NCBI GenBank assembly: GCA_041494245.1
Contig: JBGQAK010000003.1
Coordinates: forward strand, 196,184-260,183
Source: RBG-13-68-16 sp041494245
GTDB lineage: Bacteria; Acidobacteriota; Thermoanaerobaculia; Thermoanaerobaculales; Thermoanaerobaculaceae
Length of the DNA stretch: 64,000 bases
Direction of reading: 5' to 3'
This document shows positions 57,346 to 64,000 of this stretch, piece by piece. The notes below the pieces were generated by a model. That model worked only from the letters and a program-made list of their open reading frames with translations, was not told where the DNA came from and searched no databases. Within the stretch, counting starts at the first letter, position 1; the number at the start of each line of letters is the position of its first letter. The position numbers and the translations under genes were made by a program.

Positions 57346-57540
57346 AGCAGATCGGGTGGGATCGTCCACGATGGTGGCGGGGCGAAGTTTGTAAGGGAAA
57401 TGTCAGCCAAAGTGTGCTCCCCGACACCAGGGTTCGGAATGTCGAGACTGTCTGTGCAGTTTACTAGGCGCGAACCGGCGAGGTCGCACAGGTCGCAACA
57501 AGCGTGCGGGCATGGACCCGTCCGGGAGCGGAGGTGGAAG

Positions 57541-60500
57541 GTGGGTGCAGGCGCGAATCTCAGGTTGACGCGAACGGTCTGGATAACGCTCATGTTGGGC
57601 ATGGCGGCCCTGGCGGGCGCCACAGAAGGCATCGACAGTGTCAGCGCCATGAGGGCACTCGCCGCCACGATCGGCCGGACGAAGATGGTTGGCGTGGTCG
57701 TGGCGCCCTCGGCCATCGCCAGCGGTAGCGGCTTCGCCCGCACCTACGGGGGGCCCAAGTCCGAAAGCGGGTATTTGATCGGGCAGGCCGGCAGCAACTA
57801 TGTCTTCGGTGGCATAACCGAGTCGTTCGGCCTCGGTACGCTTAACCCCTGGCTAAGCGAACTGGATGGGAACGGCAACCTGATCCTCCAGCAGGTGTGG
57901 GGGACGGCCCAGACGCAATCCGGAGTGGTCATGCCCACGCCCGACGGCGGGTATGCCGTCAGCCTGGTCTCCCAGACCGCGCCGGGACAGACGGTCATGC
58001 AGCTCATCAAGCTCAACAGCTCGTTTGCGAGCGTCTGGCAGAAGCAGTACGGCAGCGGGGGCGTGAGCCTCCTGACGTCGGCCGTCGTCCTGCCAGACAA
58101 CAGCTTCCTGATCGAGGGTTCGACACTTCAGATCTCGGGCACGAGCTTCACGTTCGTGGTCGAGGTGATCAAGACGGATGCCTCCGGCAACATCGTCTGG
58201 CAGCAAGACCTCAGCTCATCAGACGCGATCGCCCTGGGGTTCCAGCAGCTCGCTGACGGGAGCTTCATCGGTGTGGGCACGATCGCTGTAGGGTTGAACG
58301 ACACCGACATCCTCGTGGTCAAGCTCGACTCCGGCGGCAACGTCACATGGCAAAAGAGGTACGGCGGGCCACTTGCGGATGAGGCGTACTCGGCGCTTGC
58401 CATCAGCGGGGGCTACCTGATCCCCGGCACGACGGCCTCCTTCGGGGCCGGCAAGACCGACGTGTGGCTCCTCCAACTCGACGGCTCGGGCAATCTGGTC
58501 AAGCAGGAAGCCATCGGCGGCGCCGGCGACGAGTTCGCACTGATCCAGCAAGTGACGGGGGGTTACTTGCTCTCCGGGGCGACGGACTCCTCCGGCGCGG
58601 GCGGCAGGGACGGCTGGCTGGCGTTCCTCGACTCCAGTCTCAACGTGACCTCCTCGAAGACGTACGGCGGGCCCGGGGACGAGAGCTTCGTCGCCATTCC
58701 TGACTCTGCGGGAGGGTTTCTGCTCGAGGGCTCGACCACCTCGTTCGGCGGCGGCGGGGAGGACTCGTGGGTCATCAAAACCGACGCCTCGGGCACACCG
58801 ATCTGGCAAAACGCTTACGGCGGCCCGGCCGACGAGTTCGGCGCCGCGGTCAGAATCTCCGGGGGCGGGCTGATGCTGAGCGGGTCGACCGCATCATGGG
58901 GCGCGGGCGGCACCGACATGTTCGCGGCGCTCCTCGACGCCAACGGCCAGCTCGCCGACTGCGGGCTGGTTCACCCCACGACGGTGACTCCGGCGAACTT
59001 CCCGGTCACAGTGACTGCGACCAACGTCACGCCGGTAGCGACGACGCTGGCGGTGGCGAATGGGGCTAACACCAGCTCGACGATCGCACTCTCCGGCACC
59101 ACGACCAGCGCCGTGGTCGCGGACATCTGCGGCGCCCCCGGCGCACTCACCGCCACGGCGAGCGTCAACACAGCGTCGGGGCCCGCGCCGCTTTCCGTGA
59201 ACTTCACCGGCTCGGCCGCCGGCGGCACCTCGCCCTACGGCTTCGACTGGAGCTTCGGCGACGGCAGCGCGCACTCCGGTCAGCAGAACCCGACCCACGT
59301 TTACACGTCGCCCGGGTCTTACAGTGTCGTTCTGAAGGTCACTGACGCGACAGCGGCAACCGCCACCGACAGCCACCTCGATATCACTGTCTCGGGCGCC
59401 GCCTCACCCGTGGTCATCACGACCACCTCGCCGCTGCCGGCGGGCACCGTGGGGGTGACGTACTCGCTGCAATTCGCCGCCACTGGTGGGACCGGTGGCT
59501 ATACCTGGAGCGTGGTGAGCGGGTCCCTCGACGGTCTATCACTGAGCACTGGTGGCCTCTTCGCCGGCACACCAACGGCGAGCGGGGATTTCAGCTTGAC
59601 CGTCAACGTCACCGACAGTGCGAACAGCACGGCACAAGGGACTTTCGCCTGGCGCGTCAATTCGTCGATTTCCTACACCTATTCCACCTGGGTGCCGATG
59701 GCGGCCCACAACGGAGGCCGCAACCAGAGCCAGTGGCGCAGCGATCTCGGCCTGCTCAACACCGGCAGCGTCACCGCCAACGTGCAGATCTCGTTCTTCA
59801 GCACCGGCGGCATCGTGGGCAACACGACCTCCGTGCCGGCCGGGACGCAGTCGATCCTGACCGACGTGGTCGGGCAACTTGGCGCCAGTGGCCAGGGAGC
59901 CCTCCAGATCCTCTCCGACCAGCCGCTCAAGATCACCTCGCGCACCTACAACCAGGTCTCGTCGGACGCGAGCTGCTACCCCAGTGCCACGCAGGGGCAG
60001 GACTACCCTGCGGTGGTCGCGAGCGACGGTCTGGCGGCTGGTCAGAGCGCGTACCTCGCGGGACTTGCCGAGAACGCCTCGTACCGATGCAACATCGGGC
60101 TGGTGAACGTGGGGTCGGGCGCAGCGATGGTACTCGTCGAGCTCTACGACGGGGCCGGGACGAAGCTCACCGACTACACGGTGCCATTGGCCGCCGGGCA
60201 GTGGGCGCAGGAGACGCAGCCGTTCCTCAACAAGGCGAGGCAGACGGCGATGGACCGTGGCTACGCCAAGATCACGGTGCAGTCCGGATCGGGGGTGTTC
60301 GGGTTCGCCTCGGTGATGGACAACCTCACCAACGATCCGACCACCGTCGCCATGCAGGTGTCGGCACCCTTCGTTGTCGTCTGGGTGCCGGTGGCGGCCC
60401 ACAACGGAGGCCGCAACCAGAGCCAGTGGCGCAGCGACGTTGGCCTGCTCAACACGGGTGTGGTGACGGCCAACACGCAGATCACGTTCTTCGGCAGCGG

Positions 60501-61056
60501 CGGCGTCATGACCAAGATGACCCACGTGCCTGCCGGGACGCAGTCGATCCTCACCGACGTGGTCGCGCAACTTGGCGCCACCGGCCAGGGAGCTCTCAAG
60601 ATCGCCTCCGACCAGCCGTTGACGATCACCTCGCGAACGTACAACCAGGTTTCGCCGGGCGCCGCCTGCTACCCCAGCGGCACACAGGGGCAGGACTACC
60701 CGGCGGTGACCTTCGGCGACGGGCTGAGTGCGGGTCAGAGCGCGTACCTCGCGGGACTTACGGAGAACGCCTCGTACCGCTGCAACATCGGGGTGGTGAA
60801 CGTGGGGAGCGGGGCCGCGTCGGTCACGGTGGAGCTATACGACGCCACGGGGCATCTGCTGACCAGTTACCAGGTGAACTTGAGTGCGGGGCAGTGGCAG
60901 CAGGCGACGCAGCCGTTCAAGAACGAGGCGGGGCAGACGGCGATGGCGGCGGGGTACGCAAAGATTACGGTCAACTCGGGATCCGGCGTGTTGGCCTACG
61001 CCGCCCTGGTCGACAACATCACCAACGACCCGACGACGATCAACATGCTGCGGTAA
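57541..61056 (+). CDS. Large secreted protein with propeller-like repeats, PKD domain and C-terminal 231-residue repeats
   Basis: The protein has 1171 residues from the GTG at 57541 (GGAGG upstream); the frame is open further left. A signal-like segment (RTVWITLMLGMAALAGATEG) is followed by about seven ~50-residue units with the pattern YGGPxxDE...GGYLLxGxTxSFGAGGxDxW. A PKD domain (SPYGFDWSFGDGSAHSGQQN...VVLKVTDA) and an Ig-like putative domain come next, then two copies of a 231-residue module starting WVPxAAHNGGRNQSQWRSD (59689 and 60382). It is probably a surface or adhesion protein. The 231-residue module is unfamiliar to me. Confidence 0.8.
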   Translation: MGAGANLRLTRTVWITLMLGMAALAGATEGIDSVSAMRALAATIGRTKMVGVVVAPSAIASGSGFARTYGGPKSESGYLIGQAGSNYVFGGITESFGLGTLNPWLSELDGNGNLILQQVWGTAQTQSGVVMPTPDGGYAVSLVSQTAPGQTVMQLIKLNSSFASVWQKQYGSGGVSLLTSAVVLPDNSFLIEGSTLQISGTSFTFVVEVIKTDASGNIVWQQDLSSSDAIALGFQQLADGSFIGVGTIAVGLNDTDILVVKLDSGGNVTWQKRYGGPLADEAYSALAISGGYLIPGTTASFGAGKTDVWLLQLDGSGNLVKQEAIGGAGDEFALIQQVTGGYLLSGATDSSGAGGRDGWLAFLDSSLNVTSSKTYGGPGDESFVAIPDSAGGFLLEGSTTSFGGGGEDSWVIKTDASGTPIWQNAYGGPADEFGAAVRISGGGLMLSGSTASWGAGGTDMFAALLDANGQLADCGLVHPTTVTPANFPVTVTATNVTPVATTLAVANGANTSSTIALSGTTTSAVVADICGAPGALTATASVNTASGPAPLSVNFTGSAAGGTSPYGFDWSFGDGSAHSGQQNPTHVYTSPGSYSVVLKVTDATAATATDSHLDITVSGAASPVVITTTSPLPAGTVGVTYSLQFAATGGTGGYTWSVVSGSLDGLSLSTGGLFAGTPTASGDFSLTVNVTDSANSTAQGTFAWRVNSSISYTYSTWVPMAAHNGGRNQSQWRSDLGLLNTGSVTANVQISFFSTGGIVGNTTSVPAGTQSILTDVVGQLGASGQGALQILSDQPLKITSRTYNQVSSDASCYPSATQGQDYPAVVASDGLAAGQSAYLAGLAENASYRCNIGLVNVGSGAAMVLVELYDGAGTKLTDYTVPLAAGQWAQETQPFLNKARQTAMDRGYAKITVQSGSGVFGFASVMDNLTNDPTTVAMQVSAPFVVVWVPVAAHNGGRNQSQWRSDVGLLNTGVVTANTQITFFGSGGVMTKMTHVPAGTQSILTDVVAQLGATGQGALKIASDQPLTITSRTYNQVSPGAACYPSGTQGQDYPAVTFGDGLSAGQSAYLAGLTENASYRCNIGVVNVGSGAASVTVELYDATGHLLTSYQVNLSAGQWQQATQPFKNEAGQTAMAAGYAKITVNSGSGVLAYAALVDNITNDPTTINMLR

Positions 61057-61142
61057 ACCACAATGGTGAGCCGCCAGGTTGATACCTCGGGGTACGGTGT
61101 TGCCGCCGATCTCAGTTCCTGGCCCTTTCAGCTCGTGGTGTA

Positions 61143-61256
61143 GGGGCGAGGACGTTGGCCGGGTCTGATGAGGACGTGCTGCTGGTCTCCGTCCCGTTTC
61201 ACAGGATGTTCGGGATCATGCACGCCCTTGATCAGCGACTGGGCGGAGAGCGCACC
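61143..61256 (+). pseudogene. DUF169 3' fragment, copy D
   Basis: 114 bases match positions 48836-48949 of the intact DUF169 gene, with no length difference. They encode ...DEDVLLVSVPFHRMFGIMHALDQ and then stop matching. It is the 3' part that copies A and B lack, found 12-17 kb away. Confidence 0.8.
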
Positions 61257-61269
61257 GAGAGGAACGAGC

Positions 61270-61745
61270 CTGCGATCTCCCTCTCCCGCGTGCGGGAGAG
61301 GGAACCGAGATTGAGAAACGCGCAAGCTCCCTCTCCCGCGTGCGGGAGAGGGCCGGGGTGAGGGCGGATCCGCTTGTTCGCAATGCGACATCTGCGCTGT
61401 GTTGACCCCTCACCCTAACCCTCTCCCTGCGGGAGAAGGAACCGAGATTGAGAACCGCGCAAGCTCCCTCTCCCGCTTGCGGGAGAGGGAACCGAGACGC
61501 ATGGTCGTGCCATCTCCCTCTCCCGCGTGCGGGAGAGGGCCGGGGTGAGGGCGGATCCGCTTGTTCGCAATGCGACATCTGCGCTGTGTTGACCCCTCAC
61601 CCTAACCCTCTCCCGGCGGGAGAGGGAAACAAGATTGAGAACCGCGCAAGCTCCCTGTCCCGGCGGGAGAGAAAACCGAGACGGAGGGCCGGCCAGCGGG
61701 TGAAAGGCCGCCTTGCTCAGTTGTCCAGACCACGCCCGAGGGCTC
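61270..61745. repeat. Dense palindromic repeat array
   Basis: Seven or more copies of the two palindrome forms at about 61277, 61330, 61411, 61466, 61515 and 61601. A ~190-base segment (GGCGGATCCGCTTGTTCGCA and onward) occurs twice (about 61362 and 61550). It also matches the repeat cluster near 54362. Spacing is irregular. No gene is seen. Confidence 0.65.
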
Positions 61746-62516
61746 TCACTTGGCGGCAGGCGGTGCCGGAGGCGTCGCGAGCGTGACCTGCAGCCACAGG
61801 CTGAACGGGCTCGGCATCTCGGGAACGTCCTCACGCCTCTCGTCGCTCATGCCGTGACGGCCAACGCGATCGGCCCAGCGTTTGCCTTCCGACTGCTTGG
61901 GCACTTCCGTCACCAGCTTGAGCGCGATTGCCGTGCCGGGTGCGGCACCGGCAGCCAGCGGGTGAACGGCGGAGGACTTCAGAGGGAGCCTCAGCTGAAG
62001 GACCATGACCCCTGAGTCGTCGCCGAGCGCGGCCGCGACCGGCTCGTCGCCTCCGAGCTCGACGCGCCGACGGTTCTCCGTGGTCGGGCCGACAAGCTCG
62101 AACTCGGGGGGAGGCTCAACGAAGGCGGGTCCGCTGCCCTCCTCGGCCGGAGTCGGGGCCGGCTTCCCACCCTCACGTTGCTTACTGAGAGGATACCGGA
62201 CTCCGAATCCCTTATCCGTGTTGGCCTTACCGGTGCCGTTCGCCCAGACCGTCAGGCCGGTCGTGGTGAGCTGTTTCTTGAGCTTGGGGTTGGAGGTCTT
62301 GAAACATAGGTACAGGAAGTCAGCGTCGTTCTGCACCCCGATCACCATGGGGAGGTCGCCCAGCGGCCTGAGCAGCGCCGACCAGGTGTCGGCGGTCCCG
62401 TCCACCTTCGCCGGGGCGGGCGCCCAGGCGCTCGCAACCTGAAGGTCCCTGCCGTCCACGAAGGCAGGCAGAAGCAGCAGACCAGCTGCGACCACGAGAT
62501 TCCGTGCCGTCGTCAC
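61746..62516 (-). CDS. Secreted DOMON/CBM9-like protein of unknown function
   Basis: The protein has 256 residues from the GTG at 62516, with GAGGTG upstream; a longer frame runs into repeats. A signal peptide (ARNLVVAAGLLLLPAFVDG) is followed by a beta-sandwich-like region: VDGTADTWSALLRPLGDLPMVIGVQNDADFLYLCFKT and later SGVMVLQLRLPLKSS. That layout is typical of carbohydrate- or heme-binding DOMON/CBM9-type domains. No ligand can be named. Neighbours do not suggest a pathway. Confidence 0.6.
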   Translation of the reverse strand: MTTARNLVVAAGLLLLPAFVDGRDLQVASAWAPAPAKVDGTADTWSALLRPLGDLPMVIGVQNDADFLYLCFKTSNPKLKKQLTTTGLTVWANGTGKANTDKGFGVRYPLSKQREGGKPAPTPAEEGSGPAFVEPPPEFELVGPTTENRRRVELGGDEPVAAALGDDSGVMVLQLRLPLKSSAVHPLAAGAAPGTAIALKLVTEVPKQSEGKRWADRVGRHGMSDERREDVPEMPSPFSLWLQVTLATPPAPPAAK

Positions 62517-63108
62517 CGTTACACCTCGATCCTGACCTATGACTGCCGGAGCCGAAAGCTGTTGACCTGATGACGTCTTCTCCTGCATGCCGGTTGCAGG
62601 TGACCAACTCCAATCTCTTGTACCACCATTTATGGTAGTCGTGCCAGGCCTGACCCGACCCCGGGAAACCAGACCACTGAGAGAACCGCTCCTCGGACTC
62701 GCTTGCGGAACAGCAGGTCCTCCACCTTGCCGCTCGCCTCGCGCTGCATCTTCGGAATGACGTCCGAGTTGGTTGGGGATTGCCTCGCTTCGCTCGGGAT
62801 GACACAGCGCGCTGGGGACGTGAGGGCCCGGATGAGGGTCCACCCGCTCGGCAACGCCGCGCCGGCATGCGCGCACGGCGTGCGCGCCCCACATTTGATC
62901 GACATGCAACGTGCCCACCCCTCACCCTGACCCTCCCCCTGCGGGAGAGGGGACCGAGATCGTGGCGCTGCAGGGCTTGGGGAGAGCCATCTGCCGCCTG
63001 GCGAAGAGCTCCTCGCAGTGAGTTTGCAGGCGCTGTGGATTGAGCCGGATGGGTTTTCGAGAGTTGCGGGCAGGGAATCTCCGTGGGAAGATGAGGCGAG
63101 GTAGATGA
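62517..63108. other. Intergenic gap with mixed repeats
   Basis: No gene is seen in 592 bases. It holds a GGATTGCCTCGCTTCGCTCG element (62789-62808), a CGCCGCGCCGGCATGCGCGC/CGCGCCCCACA element (62860-62893) and a CCCTGACCCTCCCCCTGCGG palindrome (62923-62950). A GAGG-rich ribosome site for the next gene lies at its end. Confidence 0.5.
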
Positions 63109-63315
63109 ATGGGCGAGATCATCTTCGTGGTGGAGGAAGCTCCTGAGGGCGGGTTCGTGGCGCGTGCCCTCGGGGACGCGATTTTCACCGAGGCCGATGA
63201 CCTCGAGACCCTGCACGCGAACATCCGTGACGCCGTTCGCTGCCACTTCGACGAAGGTGAGGCCCCCAAGGTCATCCGCCTTCACTTCGTACGGGAGCAG
63301 GTCATCGGTCTATGA
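63109..63315 (+). CDS. hicB: HicB-like antitoxin, second locus
   Basis: The protein has 68 residues: IIFVVEEAPEGGFVARALGDAIFTEADDLETLHANIRDAVRCHF, the HicB-type sandwich, without a C-terminal DNA-binding part. It is overlapped by four bases (ATGA) by the toxin gene. It is clearly different in sequence from the first HicB at 54836, so it is not a recent duplicate. Confidence 0.88.
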   Translation: MGEIIFVVEEAPEGGFVARALGDAIFTEADDLETLHANIRDAVRCHFDEGEAPKVIRLHFVREQVIGL

Positions 63316-63563
63316 GGTTGCCCCGTGACCTTTCGGGCACGGAGCTCGCGAAACTCCTCCGCAGCCTGGGATATGAGGTCACCCGCCAGACAGGAAGCCA
63401 CATGCGCCTGACCACGACTCGGGAAGGTGAGCACCACATCACCATCCCGAAGGCCAGCCCTTTGCGTGTCGGTACGCTTGCTGCGATTCTTGGCGATGTC
63501 GCCCAGCACTTCACGCTCGACACGGACGAGCTGGCAAAGCAGCTTTTCGGCCAGACCTCATAG
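63312..63563 (+). CDS. hicA: HicA-family toxin, second locus
   Basis: The protein has 83 residues. The HicA pattern is clear: GTELAKLLRSLGYEVTRQTGSHMRLTTT with the catalytic His in GSHMRL, then HHITIPKASPLRVGTLAAILGDVAQHFTLDTDEL. The start overlaps the HicB stop (ATGA), so the two are translationally coupled. It is predicted to cleave mRNA and to be kept inactive by the partner. Confidence 0.88.
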   Translation: MRLPRDLSGTELAKLLRSLGYEVTRQTGSHMRLTTTREGEHHITIPKASPLRVGTLAAILGDVAQHFTLDTDELAKQLFGQTS

Positions 63564-63810
63564 GCGCACGCGCAAGCAGAGCTCGCCTCCGGCCTTTGAT
63601 CGGACTACAGACTTCATATCCCTGTCCTCCTGGGAGAGGGGACAGGGATGGACGAGCCTGCAGAGCGATGTGGGGCCGGCGCGCCACGCCGGCATGCGCG
63701 CATGGCGTGCGCGCCCCACATTGGATCGATATGCGCCGTGCCCACCCCTCACCCTGACCCTCTCCCTGCGGGAGAGAAGACCGGGATGGCCGGCCGTACG
63801 GGCTGGGGCG
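63564..63810. repeat. Repeat-containing gap before the permease end
   Basis: A degenerate CCTGGGAGAGGGGACAGGGAT palindrome half (63628-63650), a GTGGGGCCGGCGCGCCACGC/GCGCGCCCCACA element (63670-63720) and a CCTGACCCTCTCCCTGCGGG copy (63752-63777). No gene is seen. Confidence 0.6.
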
Positions 63811-64000
63811 CTACTCGTGGTGAAGGGCTTCGATGGGATCGAGGCGGGACGCGCGCCAGGCGGGGTAGAACCCGAAAGTGACGCCGACCGTGACGGCGGA
63901 TGCGATGGCCAGCAGCAGCGCGGACGGCGGGATCGCGATCGGCCAGCCGAGGGTGCGCTCGAAGCCTGCCGAGCCGACAACGCTGAGGGCGACACCGAAC
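63811..64000 (-). CDS. MacB/FtsX-family ABC transporter permease, 3' end only
   Basis: 63 codons are visible, running in from beyond the right edge and ending at a TAG. The end ALLLAIASAVTVGVTFGFYPAWRASRLDPIEALHHE is the typical final transmembrane segment and C-terminal tail of MacB-type permeases. These export peptides, lipoproteins or antibiotics with an ATPase partner. A decayed relative lies at 56957-57345. The rest of the gene is outside the window. Confidence 0.88.
   Translation of the reverse strand, partial: FGVALSVVGSAGFERTLGWPIAIPPSALLLAIASAVTVGVTFGFYPAWRASRLDPIEALHHE

Noticed and set aside
61277..61640. Second CRISPR-like array
   Set aside because: Same irregular palindromes as at 54.3 kb, with a duplicated ~190-base segment rather than unique spacers.

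Overview
The window is high-GC bacterial DNA with heavily interspersed short palindromic repeats. It shows secreted proteins with Gram-negative signal peptides, outer-membrane barrels, a multiheme cytochrome/porin set, a GCPII-like M28 peptidase and a large repeat-containing surface protein. This mix fits a free-living Gram-negative soil or sediment bacterium. Acidobacteriota is my best guess, but no rRNA or other phylogenetic marker is present, so that is inference only. No rRNA genes or CRISPR array were seen.

Left part (1-18.7 kb), mostly chromosomal housekeeping and metabolism. A pectin-degradation set (DUF4861 protein, kduI, GH28 polygalacturonase) is followed by a PerR/Fur-type regulator and a catalase that share a TCTAR-n2-YTAGA operator. 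A secreted or membrane protein and a SAM methyltransferase converge on a tight minus-strand operon: type III polyketide synthase, ICMT-like methyltransferase, acyl carrier protein, fatty acyl-AMP ligase and FAD oxidoreductase, probably for an alkylresorcinol/alkylpyrone-type lipid. Then come a TPR protein, an outer-membrane barrel, a PepSY-like protein, methylglyoxal synthase, an M28 peptidase and a SWIB-domain protein.

Repeat-rich segment (18.8-24.2 kb). Two near-identical 437-bp units, each a DUF559 endonuclease-fold gene bounded by the genome's palindromic repeats, flank an amino-acid permease. A Phd/RelE toxin-antitoxin pair and two unknown genes follow.

Defence island (about 24.3-48 kb). 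The palindromic repeats almost vanish here. The island holds a NYN nuclease, an Xre-IrrE/PIN/small-protein operon, a DUF2779 nuclease with an in-frame repeat insertion, two uncharacterised genes, an Mrr-like restriction enzyme, and a five-gene operon hsdM-hsdS-ptuA-ptuB-hsdR in which every junction overlaps by four bases. HsdR carries a C-terminal LexA-like S24 domain with an apparent Ala-Gly cleavage site. Next come an IS1-like element, a tRNA with the odd anticodon ACT, a HEPN-motif protein, a GIY-YIG protein and an AbiEi/AbiEii pair with extra WYL-like and zinc-ribbon domains. GIY-YIG and AbiE lie between successive copies of the promoter and 5' end of a DUF169 gene, whose intact copy closes the island.

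Right part (49-64 kb). A porin/decaheme/octaheme gene set likely forms a trans-outer-membrane electron conduit. It is followed by two HicBA toxin-antitoxin loci, a DUF4143 ATPase, a decayed MacB-like permease, a large secreted PKD/repeat protein, a DUF169 3' fragment and a periplasmic unknown. The 3' end of an intact MacB-like permease runs off the window. Intergenic regions here are packed with palindromic repeats.
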